This document shows, piece by piece, positions 36,645 through 47,056 of a DNA stretch of 64,000 bases. How positions within the stretch are numbered: position 1 is the stretch's first letter; every line of letters begins with the position of its first letter. A model generated the notes under the pieces. That model ran no database searches, had not been told where the DNA came from, and saw only the letters and a program-made list of their open reading frames with translations. A program made the translations under genes and the position numbers. This stretch comes from Gymnopus androsaceus JB14 (lineage: Eukaryota > Basidiomycota > Agaricomycetes > Agaricales > Omphalotaceae), in the NCBI GenBank assembly GCA_009733575.1, contig ML769533.1, positions 98,564 through 162,563 of the forward strand, given 5' to 3'.

Positions 36645-38693
36645 TTAGTGTACATATGTCTTCATGGGAGAAATATTATGCGATGGAACCTCAATGGCCG
36701 GTTTTGAGAGGATCATTGCTTTGAACGCCATTGGCCCAGGATAAGGCGTTTTCACAAGCACAAGCGGACCTACATCCATCCCCTCCTGCTGTTCCTGCTC
36801 AAGCGTCTGCACGAATTCATCCAAAATTAAATCTGAATGAGGTCCGACCTGCTTAGCAAAATCTAGCGTCCAAATCCTGGTATCAAGCTTTTCCTTGGAT
36901 ATGCTGATGTCGATGTATGTCACAAGAGTGATGGTAGCAGATGAAACTGGAAGAGATTTTCGGTGGTCATTTTGCGCTTGAAGGAGGCGGGGGCGGATAT
37001 GCCAGAGTTCCGACTCCAACATGGAATCAGCTAGCTGTTGGTCTCGATCCTCAAGAGGCCGGGGAATGCCGTCTGCAGTAGCAAACACATTGGTGATTAA
37101 ATGTTTGATTAAGGAAGAAAAATGCGCACCTCCTCGATTCTTTACATGCGCACGGCACTCCTGACGATGCTTCTGAATCCAGTGAGACCTTTGACATACG
37201 TGGCTACAATAGAATGCGACGGTGCATCCCATACAACGATAGACTTTGATGTTGGGAGGAGCGCAGCACTATGAACGCCGATTCAGCACAATGTTCTTTA
37301 CTAGGTGAGCACAAGTAGTACCTCTGTATTCGAGCAAAATGTGAAACCCAGAGACTCCCATCTACGTCTCAGCTCAATTCTTTCATCAACCAAGTTCTTG
37401 AATCGCCCCCATATCCGTTTGAAGACAGCTTCGGAGGTTTCCTCCAATGAAAAGTCATCCAAGATTACTTTCAATGGCTTCTGAATGGAGCGATAAAGGG
37501 ACGTAGCAGAAATGGCACCAACTAGATCTCCAAACAGTTGCAAAACTTCAGGCTTCAGGGTGAAGCGTCATTCTCTTTGTCACTGACGCTTGCCCTATTT
37601 TCCACAGGGCTCGAATAAGGCCGGATTTGATCGCCACTATGACACTGTCATACCCGTCATAATCGAAAGCAATAAGAAGATACTGCATGCTCCACCGCCA
37701 CGTTGAGAAAACCTCTGGGTAATCGAGGGATTCTTTCGAGTGAGAGCTGATTTGTCGGATAATATGGGTGGTAAAGTAAACAGGGCGATAGGGCAGTATA
37801 CGCTGGTGCAATGCGTAATATTGGGGCACTGTACCCAAACGGGCAAAAACACGGAACCAGTTATGTAGTATGCTGTAATTCAAAGGACTTTGTAGGCTTA
37901 GACGAGAAAGAACCCGAGCCATGAGCGGATATAAGCTGGGATCAAAGTCCCGAACGCTTCGAGGATAAATTTTGCACCAGAAAATGTCCCAGTCGCGTTC
38001 TATTGCAGAAAGAATGTGGGAAGAGTAGTCCGATATGTACTTGCACAACACGCCTAGATCCGAAGACAATGTCCGAGTCGATATCCGAGATGAATCGACA
38101 AGAAGAGCATAGATGTGTATGCGAACGAAAAAATCTGCTGCTCCGTCAATGGCTTCAAGCTCTTCAGGACGAATGATTGAAGCCGCCAGGAGATAGACAT
38201 ATAACCTCAGGACTTGCTTCATCACTACCAAGGAGGTTTCCTCAAGATCCCCGTAGATTATGAGATCATGGTGGACATAGGAAGTGACCAAGAAGGAGGC
38301 CCAGGTATGTAGAGCGGACCAATATTCTCGAATAGAGGACACGGCCTGTTGACTTCCTCCGCTTTTTGTCAAACAGAGAGTTATCGTACCAAATGTTTTG
38401 GCTGCGATCATGTTCTCGGAATCCGGAGGTGGTGATCTGTCGACGAGTTCATCCGTTAATGATGACGGTCGTCGTTGTGATAGAAAGCGAAGAAGCGTCG
38501 GGACTATTTCAAGGGATGCAAGCTGTAGATCTGAACATAGAACGGAGACGGCCTGTTTTGCAAGCTTTTCATTATCAGAAAGTGCTAATCGTTTCAGAGT
38601 CTGTTCAAAAATGAATAAGCATTGAACCACACGAGTAACAAAAAAAAGGAATACATCGATTCGACTTTTCATGGTGGACGTAGATGAAGACAT
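36645..38693 (-). pseudogene. MYND zinc-finger protein gene broken by a 7-bp duplication
   Basis: The first exon, from MSSSTSTMKSRIDVFLFF at 38,693, encodes about 380 mostly helical residues. The next encodes VLQLFGDLVGAISATSLYRS to FTFCSNTE, and then a MYND finger (CCAPPNIKVYRCMGCTVAFY, then C-S-H-V-C, HWIQKH, C) is spliced on, followed by about 150 C-terminal residues. This is the layout of the agaricomycete MYND-finger proteins of unknown role. Between exon 1 and the next part the frame is lost: CTTCAGG stands twice in tandem (37,546-37,552 and 37,553-37,559) on the plus strand, which yields HPEA-stop. With one unit the frame would run through. So it is a recent pseudogene, a polymorphic allele or a sequence error. 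Confidence 0.75.
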
Positions 38694-40365
38694 TAGGCGA
38701 TAATTTAGGCGCTCGACAATCTCTTTCTCTCCATACGGTTGTTACAAGTGCATCAAGTATCAAGTATGGTTTAGTCAAGGCTCTCAGGATCTCATCGAGC
38801 ATCAGCTTGAAGGTATAGACCCTTAGCCTAATGCTTCCAAGGTCTCTGCTTCCATCCCTTAAGCAATTTGGCGACGTCGTCAACTCTTTTTTTAGCGCAT
38901 TTCATGTACAACGGAAGATAAGCATCGGATTCTTTATCTACGGGAGAAGAAGCTTTTTAGGCCGGTTTCTAGGTGTCTTAGGTACGTGTATTTTGTTCTC
39001 GTTTCAGTTGTATCCTGAACAATCTTTTCCCAAGAATTCAGCAGTCGCAACTCGAATGTTACTGGCCTTCCCGCTACATATACAGTCGATCCCCATCTAG
39101 CTCCATCCTCTACTATCCCCAGTCACGACCGAAGTCTTTGAGAAGCAACGCTAGACTCGTTCAAAAACCAGATTGATTCCCTTTCATTCAAGTACGCCCA
39201 ATCGAGGTGATATTCGACTCCGGTCTTCATTAATGTCATTCTTCATGCCATGATCATTTCGAGATTCAAAGGTTTGGATGTGACGCTCAATGCTCCTCTT
39301 TTGTTTCTAGTGGGCCTCCGAGCATTGATTTTTCAAGGGAAGGGTTACAGCTAGTCTGATCAAGATTAATAGGCCCTAACCGCAGTTCGATGTTTCACTC
39401 ACGTGTGAGCGCCTAATTTTAGAAAAATTTTCGACGCGAGTCCTATGTGAACACGTTAATGGGCTCACTATCTAACCAATTCAGCTCTAATGATGGCCAT
39501 ACATGTCTATGTGAAGAAATCATTATTGAACGTGAATCGTACGCTCACAGAGATAGAAATAAACGAGCAAGGAGCTGGCGCTTACTGGTGATGAGCCATC
39601 ATTCCAAAAGGGAGATATTCGATATATAAGGGGATACTTGATATAAAAAGAAACGGCAGGCACTTGAAAATCGAGGTCCTGGTGACGCGGCGTGAATTTG
39701 TGCAGACTCTAAATATAGCTTGCTTGCTTGCGAGAGTCTGCCTACGGGAGACAAGGTTACAGCTGTCCTCACAGCTGTCCTCACATTTTTCGCCATCCAG
39801 TCGTCCCCGGTATTCCTTCAAGTTGTTACAGCTTGTTACTACAGTTAACTCGAAAAAAAATTGTTCAAGTGAACGCGTTGTCGAAATATTGGGTGATTCG
39901 CTGTATCTGCGTGCATCCTAAGGCTCTTGGACATTTCATTAGATGGAATACAGCGAACTGCCGCCTGAGATGTATATTTCATGGATGAGCTTACCGTTGC
40001 ACTCGATATCATTGCTGAATGACAATTACTCATTCTCGAGCATCTGTTCAATCAGGCTGGATTGCTCATACGACGAACTTGTCGTCAATTCGTTTAACAG
40101 AGCACGGCCGGTGCTCTTAATCTACACACGACTCGGTTCGGCAGAGATACTACAGGTCCAAATAGGTCCTTCATTGAGTGATCGCCGATTGGTTTCTTCA
40201 CTCCCTTAGACTCGAGAAGCCACAGTCGCACTTAGGTTTATTTTGTACAACATATCCAAGAGAGGTATGTATATAAATTATAGCATCGACGTATACATAA
40301 ATATGATATCGTGTAGAGACTGTGGTACTTGGTATAATATCATTATCACCAGCAGTTTTCCGAAT
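38694..40365. other. Intergenic, no gene supported
   Basis: Frames of 60-92 codons only. A 92-codon minus frame at 38,605-38,883 precedes the MYND gene and could be an upstream exon, but I found no splice support. A small tandem ACAGCTGTCCTC duplication lies near 39,760-39,785. Confidence 0.4.
40085..40245 (+). repeat. Dispersed direct repeat, copy 2
   Basis: Shares GGTGCTCTTAATCTACACAC, CTACAGGTCC, GGTCCTTCATTGAGTG and CTCCCTTAGACTCGAGAA with 34,895-35,085. It lies just beyond the stop codon of the minus-strand membrane gene, so it may be part of its 3' flank. Confidence 0.65.
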
Positions 40366-42167
40366 TCATACTGCATCATCCCTTTGGTAGGAATGGCGCA
40401 CAGGCTGAAGTTTCTCATTACTGTAATATTGGTTTCGAGAAGACGAAGACGGAATCTCAGCTGGCCCAGCTTCACTGATGGACCTATTCGGCGTCAGCGA
40501 TACCGGAGGCTCATATTTCAGTTCCGATAACATCTTCTCCGGCCTGAATCCTGTTCCCGTCTCCCTATAGTCGTACGCCGGAGACTCTGTCTGGTCAGGA
40601 TTCTCCGACATCGTTCGAACATGATTATAACCATACGCGGTTGGGCGCTCCGAGCTACCCAAAGTCGATGTTTCGAGCTTCAAAGGAGTTGATGCATATT
40701 CCGAGACAAAGGTTGATGTGCCTGGGTATGAACTGGGTAATTTACCCTTGACGTCTGTGGGGTAGCGGGAAGAGGGCCTCAATTCAGCCTCCAGCTCAGT
40801 TTCCTCATCTTGAGGTGGGGGTGCACCATCTATTCCGAGACCAAGCGCAGTGCGAACCATGATGAGTGTAGGCACAATTCCCTAAGCAAAAGTCATTCAT
40901 GGCGGAACATGATAAAGATGAGAATATTACGCACTACGATTTGAAGGAGAATAGGGTCCATCGTAGCCGTAGAGCCCTTCACTTGGATGATTAGGCAGAC
41001 AATGAGAGCTATCGGGTACAAAGTTCCCGATTCGATACTAGCAGAATAAATGAGCATCGTGATATGTTCAGAAATGATGAAGGACATACAACATGGTAGC
41101 CATTGCACTTAGTCGCTTATCGTTTCCCTCAGTACCCAGCAGTCGGCTGTGAACTCTGTTCAACCACCAAATTCTGCCAGCTAAAGGGGTGTATAAGAAG
41201 CCTGCATCCGTTCAAAACCAAATCGACGCACCAATCAAACCGGTCAAAACAAGATTGCAGAACACGGTTATTCCCAAAAAGACAAAATTGAGGTTGTCCC
41301 CCACTGTAACCTCATGCGATTCTCCAGTGGCAAAAAGCTCGTTAGCGCCTGCCTTGGATGGTCGCCGTAGCGGCGTACGATATGGCTAAAAATTCGAATA
41401 TCATCAGTCAAGAAACTAGGTGTGCTTAGAAAACACCATTCGTACCAGCGTTGAGGACGGATAATACAAGGGGAATGACAGTGACCCAAATGTTTCCATT
41501 CCATACATGATAGCAACGATAAACCTATCTTATAGCATATTGAGCAATTGCATCAGAAAGTGAACGAGCGATACAAACAAGAATCATATCGGCGAGCCAG
41601 CTGAGAATATTATTCAATTTCAAGTCAGGTAATGAGGAATGAGACAACTCACTTTGCAGTTCCATAAATGGCCCCAATAGCCGTCCTAAAGCGAAAATTT
41701 TAATTCACATTCCCAGCTTGATGAATAAACACACCTGTAATTTATAAGGTCCATCTGTCTGCTCGTCGGATCTAGCTCAGTGAATCCAACAACAATGAAC
41801 TCTTGAATCACATTTTCCACGTCGAACGTAGAAAGAATGATGCCTGCTGTTGCGAACACAAACAGCACGAGCAAGGAAATGGGATAAAATGGATGTTGAA
41901 ACCTTTTATGCGCCTCCTTTTGCTGGAGCTGTAACGAAACATACACCCCTCCCAAAACCACATAGGCACCTATGTGGATGTGGTTAACTGATGAGCACAG
42001 GGACCAGGAATAAGTATGAACGTGCCGTAGAATATGAACTGGAACTGAAAACACGAAAATTAGGTCAGATATTTCCTCAACAGGCGGACAAAATCTAGGC
42101 GCACTATCAGTGAGTTTACAGATGGGCGCATGGCCTCATCGAAGATCTCAGATACTACGTCGCCCAT
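40366..42167 (-). CDS. Multi-pass membrane protein, paralog 2
   Basis: The start at 42,167 reads MGDVVSEIFDEAMRP, parallel to paralog 1. Exons then give FQFIFY, GAYVVLGGVYVSLQ, FYPISLLVLFVFATAGIILS, IESGTLYPIALIVCLIIQV and PTLIMVRTALGLGIDGAP, each matching paralog 1 in order. The C-terminal tail is about 150 residues, hydrophilic and rich in Ser, Pro and Tyr, and has diverged from that of paralog 1. The second intron seems to use a GC donor (TTCTACG|GCACGT) where paralog 1 has GT at the same place. It lies on the opposite strand to paralog 1, 13 kb away. No lesion is seen and the function is unknown. Confidence 0.78.
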
Positions 42168-42864
42168 TGTCTGTGAGAGCCGAGCAGCGTATAACAGCCA
42201 GACGGAATAGGTTGGGAGTGGCAAAAGAATGTTTCAATTTTGAAATTTCCTTATGTATGGAGAAAAATCCGAAACGCGGCCGACCCTGGTGCGCCATCAA
42301 AACATCCGTATGTGCCGGCTCTGACCTCTGCCCCACAAAAAGGCTGTGAACGAACATGGATAGCTGCCCAAGATACAATTCGCTGGGTTTTCGCGTCCCT
42401 GCACAAGCTCTCGAAGCTCTCGATGCTTGAACAGTCTTCCGAAAATCCTGCAAAGATGTGTGCCGGCCATACGCGACCGCCGACGTGATGCGAATCAAAA
42501 AATGAAATACGGTCCAAAATGGTAACACCGAAAAGGCTATGCTGCAGCGGGCGCTCAGGGGCGCTCGTTCGGTTGCGCTTACAAAGCCGACCACTATATG
42601 TAACCATAGACTCGAGCCAGTCGCGGTAGTGGATACAGCGACGTTTGATTATAAGTCGGTCAAATGACCGAGAACACTGTACTATCAGCCCTAAAGCTCA
42701 AAGAGTACATGGGATATGCATCGAGGAAAGCCTGCTAAGATGCCAAATGATTTGAATCATTGAAAGTTGTCCTTAGGTAGCATCGTCAAATGTTCACGTA
42801 CCGCAAAATATTTATATTTTATGTCCCCTATGGTACCAGTGATTGAGCTCAAGAACGTTTTGAG

Positions 42865-43900
42865 GCTAGACATGTAGGCAGCGAGCTCTGTCGTCGTTAC
42901 CAGGAGGCGCCGTGTAGACTGGAATAACGATAGAAGCGATGGTCCAAGTTTGGCCATCATCTGTGATCTCCATCAGGGACTATGACTCCTTCGAGAGTTT
43001 AGGTCGGGCTTGGATAAATAATCTCAGCATGCAAATATTGCTGATATTTCGAGTGAGTCAAGAGAGCTCAATAAATCCAGCAATCATTACCTGTTCGCTG
43101 GCGTTTCGTGTAAAACAAATATTTTCTTTTGGTCTCTCTTGACTCCGCGATTCCTCAGAAATGTGGCGTACCTGTGTCAACTTGCTGGCATTCGGTTCCA
43201 GTTCTCCATCCACCCTCGAGCAAAGGTCCGTCCTCCAGCGTGAAAGACATCATCATGTCAAAGTAGACACAACTTTATACCCAACGGAGACGGTCTGAGT
43301 CCAAGTAACGCCGTCAAGCTACCAAGAATGTCCATCGTTCAACTCCTATCAGCGTGATTATACCAATCGTGTATGATACGTCAATTTCGGTGTCCCCATC
43401 GACGGCGACGTAGGGACCGTTTGATTGCCCATCGATGCTGCGAAAGGACCAGAACAGTAAATTACCGTACTCTCGGAATATCGAGAATTTCCTGACTCAC
43501 CCAAAGTAGCTCGCGCTCAGACACCATTGCGTTTGGGTAGCTCCATAGCTAGGAGTGAATATCAGCCGTTTGGTCTTTTCCCCCAAGGATATCGACGGCT
43601 TACTAGGTTTGGCTTGCGCCTTGGTCGACACCAGCCTGAATGAGGCCACTAGTACCGTTGCTGATACCGAGCCAGAGGTAGAGATCACTGTTGGATTACA
43701 TTATCAACACAGGACTACAAAAATTGTTCAAGACGAACACGTACGTCTCGGGTACGGGAGGGGGATTTCCAGAGGTGAAAGAGAAAGTAGTTCCAATGAC
43801 CGCGCTAGTAGTCGGTCCTCAGAGAGTACGCAGGGCCCCAAGTGTCAGCGACAATGTTGGAGAAAGGCATGCTACAAGACATACGAGGAAGCGATAATGT
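42865..43900 (-). CDS. Secreted concanavalin-fold protein, peptidase A4/G1-like
   Basis: Exons on the minus strand read SNIVADTWGPAYS, AVIGTTFSFTSGNPPPVPET, DLYLWLGISNGTSGLIQAGV, YYGATQTQWCLSASYFG, IDGQSNGPYVAVDGDTEI, LDGVTWTQTVS, DGPLLEGGWRTGTECQQVDT and ITDDGQTWTIASIVIPVY, mostly linked by GT-AG introns (for example GTACGTGT to CCAACAG and GTAAGCCG to CTCCTAG). This series of motifs matches the basidiomycete A4/G1 (eqolisin-related) or concanavalin A-like secreted proteins. The join after the first block runs into a stop unless an unusually short intron is removed, and the signal peptide exon is not identified. It may be intact or slightly decayed. Catalytic Gln and Glu cannot be placed with confidence. 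Confidence 0.55.
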
Positions 43901-44537
43901 TTCTGTGGGCGCAGCGCATTCTGTAGTAGAGAGCTGCTCAGCCTCCAGAAGAGCAGATTTATATACTTATACTTTCCCGTACAACATTTAACCGCTCTCA
44001 GACTGCAAGCTCCTCCAAGACCTGCTGGTACCTCAGGCACAAGGATTAATTCTGCGATGGTCGCGTCGCAAAACTGGCAATGCGAGTGAAATCCGGTTTT
44101 GTTGCGGATTTTTCTCCAGTTTCCAAGAGGTTTCCGAGGAGCTCTGGACCAAGACTGCAAGGCAGAACTCAATCATTAAAGTTTGAAAAACCTGATTTTC
44201 CGAGTTGAAATGCGTTTGTAGTCTTTGAAAAAGAAATTGAAAGCTTCTCGATCTAATACCTGGCACTTTCTTTTCAAAAGGAGCACTGGAAGTGAATAGA
44301 TCGATATTGCGGGTGGGCCGTTAACCATCACGTTCGCACTAATAATTCGTCTGTGAAGGAGCGAACGGTGACCCATAGTACGAAAGCTCGGTCAGAGTCT
44401 AGGCGGGAGTTGATCAAGTTTCACTCGAGTTTTCCAGCACAAATTTTCGTCTCGACCCGGTCTCGAAGTTGCAGGTCTTGCGATCGATTTTGCAGGGTAA
44501 AGACCCGCTCGGAAAAATAAACACATCATGATCAATG
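43901..44537. other. Intergenic, nothing recognised
   Basis: No frame with a recognisable product. It lies between two minus-strand genes and probably holds the promoter of the A4-like gene. Confidence 0.4.
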
Positions 44538-46823
44538 TTATTCATTGGACATCATACAAGTACTGGCTGCATGCATCCTATCCTCCGCCGTTAAATGATC
44601 ATTCATGACATCGAATATCATCCCCATACCTGAAAAGAGCCATTCAGTATGAGGAAGTGAGGGAAGGAAGGAAGCGAGAGACGCACCAGCATGCAGATGA
44701 ACGAGCACATGACAGTGGACTGTAAGAGACAGAAAAGCAGTCAGTAATCCTCATGCATCGCTGAATTCCCGAAATTTGAACCCACACAACCACATTCCAG
44801 GAGTATCAAATTTGACTCTGAATACTGCATGTCCTTTCGCCGGGATGACGAAGGTGTCCCGCAGAGCGGGAGCAGTATTAGGCAAAGTTGGCGGCCGCTC
44901 CCATTTATACGAACCCGCCCCCATCGGCGCTTCATAAGTGTACAGAGGCCAAAAATGGTGTCCATGCTACAACATGATAAGCAGATGCCCTTCCTTGAGC
45001 GCAAAATCTGTACAAACGCACAAGATGGAATGGATGGGGCCCGTCTTCAAGGTTGTTGACGATAATGTCCATAACGACCGATCTCAGAGACGAGTTCCCG
45101 GGTTTGATAGGGACAATGAGCTCCTTGGAAGACGAGACAGCTTCTGCTCGAGCTAAAACGGGGTTCTCCAGGCTGGGCTTCCAGGTGGTCTGGTTCACGT
45201 ATCCAAAAGGCCTGTTTCCAGTGGAAGTTCGTACCATCGTGGTCACGTACATCATGACTACACCCTCTGCAGAAGGTAGTACACGAGCCGACGGGTCTAG
45301 AGGTTGAAGCGCCAAGGCGTCGAGATGTTCGCTTTCCGCTATAGAGGACCAGCTTTGGCTGCTGGGTGGACTCGAGTCTCGATAAGAGCCGTAACTCATG
45401 ATAGACTTTGACTCGAGGTCTAACGCAGCGTTTCTGAAGATATGAAATGAATCAGCGCTCGGAGAGAATAACGTAGCAATTATCATACGGGTACTTAAAG
45501 TCCTCATAGTTCACTCGCTGTCTCAACCAAAACTTCCGGGATGCGTCGTGGTTAACCCGAATAATTTCGACTGCATAACGTTGTCCAGGAGCAATGGTCA
45601 GTTCTTTGACGAGCACAGGCTGAATTTGTGTCCCATCAGCCTCGATTACACGCAAGAGATGGGAATCGAGAGATAGATGTATTTCAGCTATAGAGCTGTT
45701 ATGATTCAGCGTCGGTTCACCCATGATATCCTATAGACATCTCTTACCCAGGATTAATGAAGCGAACGACGTTTCTACTTTGAGGATCAAGCACAAACAT
45801 TGGTGTGCTACCTTTCTTGGGATCACAAACAATTTTGGCGAGACTTTTCGTGCAATCAAAAGCTTGCTGTCCGTTGTTGAGAACAGCGTCTGGAACCGGC
45901 TCTGGATGGTAAGCATTTTAGCAGCAGAAAAAGGACAGTAGTAAATCGCACCGTTCCCATGCGAGCGAAGACTTTGGAACCAATCCGCAACTTGTCTGCC
46001 TGAACGGTGATACCAGTCGCCAACAAGCATAACCTGGTCCAAGACATCAAAAGGTTCACGGCTTCTTCTCGTCAACTTGATCCCTCTCAACTCATCTTGA
46101 TGAGGACGCGATTCTTCTTCGTGTTTAACAGGCGGATGTATAATCAGCGCTCCAAAGAGACCGTCGGCTCGTTGGGTAGAATGGTGCGAATGGTACCTGT
46201 CAGGTCATGAGATTGTGTACAAAGTTAAGTGCAGGTTTACTTGCCAAAAGGTCCCGGATTGGTCTGGTGAGATTGGGATACGATAAGTGAAATTTGCACC
46301 AGGGAGTACTGGACACTGCGTAACGCCAGAAGCACCATCTTGCGAGTTTCTTCCTGCAGTTCAAGACATTAATCGACGGTCAAAGCTACACTAGAGCCAC
46401 ATACCTGATGAATGTTTGATACCGTGCCAATGCAGACTGGTGCCCTCGGAGAGCTGATTGTATACGTTCACTACCAGTAGATCACCAGACCTAACTTCAA
46501 TTGAAGGTCCAGGGAATAGCCTGGAAAGAGTCAGACTGCAGAAGTCGTTAAAGCAACTCGAACCGACCGTTGATAGTAAACACAGTCTTTTGGACACCAT
46601 TAGGCGATAGAATGTCTTCGGCCAAAGTGAAGTTGTATATTCTGGTCGTTTCTGAGCGTGAAGAATGGCTGGCTGGAGACAAATGAAATCTCGAGACGTC
46701 TTCTGGCGGAAAGATGAAGGAACGTATACTGTTCAACTTGAAATCCAGCGGAGAAAAGCGCACGAAAAGGAGAAATAGGATTATAGGTGGCAGGACTTTC
46801 CAGGAAGGGACAGCGATCCCCAT
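44538..46823 (-). CDS. Laccase-like multicopper oxidase
   Basis: Start MGIAVPSWKVLPPIILFLLF gives an N-terminal hydrophobic anchor or signal. About eight exons carry all four copper-binding motifs: HWHG in the first domain, YHSHHSTQRADGLFG, HPFHLHGHHFWPLY (formed across an intron GTGCGTTT to GTTGTAG) and HCHVLVHLHAGM near the C-terminus, where the HxxxM pattern puts Met as the axial ligand of type-1 copper. Length is about 600 residues. Such enzymes oxidise phenolics or metals with reduction of O2 to water, outside the cell or at the membrane. The Met axial ligand and lack of a plain secretion signal set it apart from typical lignin-modifying basidiomycete laccases, which have Leu or Phe. It ends at TAA 44,538. 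No lesion is visible. Confidence 0.88.
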
Positions 46824-47056
46824 CGTAGATCAGCAAAGGATTTCATTGTGGTTTAAGTTCAAGGAGGACATCAAGACCACATGAGATTGGGCGCTTCTGC
46901 TTGCCGCCATTTATAGCGCTACTTCTTGTTCACTGGACAGTTCAGATTCAAACGTGCAAACGAGACCATGTGCTGTCGATGCTTCTATCTAGAAATACTC
47001 TCCTATATAATGGCCAAAAAGTTGGCTCGCCATCAACAAACTTGCACTTCGCCAGG
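46824..47056. promoter_or_regulatory. Short divergent promoter region
   Basis: Only 233 bp separate the start codons of the minus-strand multicopper oxidase and the plus-strand phosphoesterase. A TATA-like CTATATAATGG lies about 45 bases before the phosphoesterase ATG. The two genes may share regulation, but no known factor-binding motif can be identified with confidence. Confidence 0.55.

Noticed and set aside
42148..42594. 148-codon minus-strand frame upstream of membrane paralog 2
   Set aside because: Another reading of the first exon and 5' flank of that gene, with no domain and no splice support.
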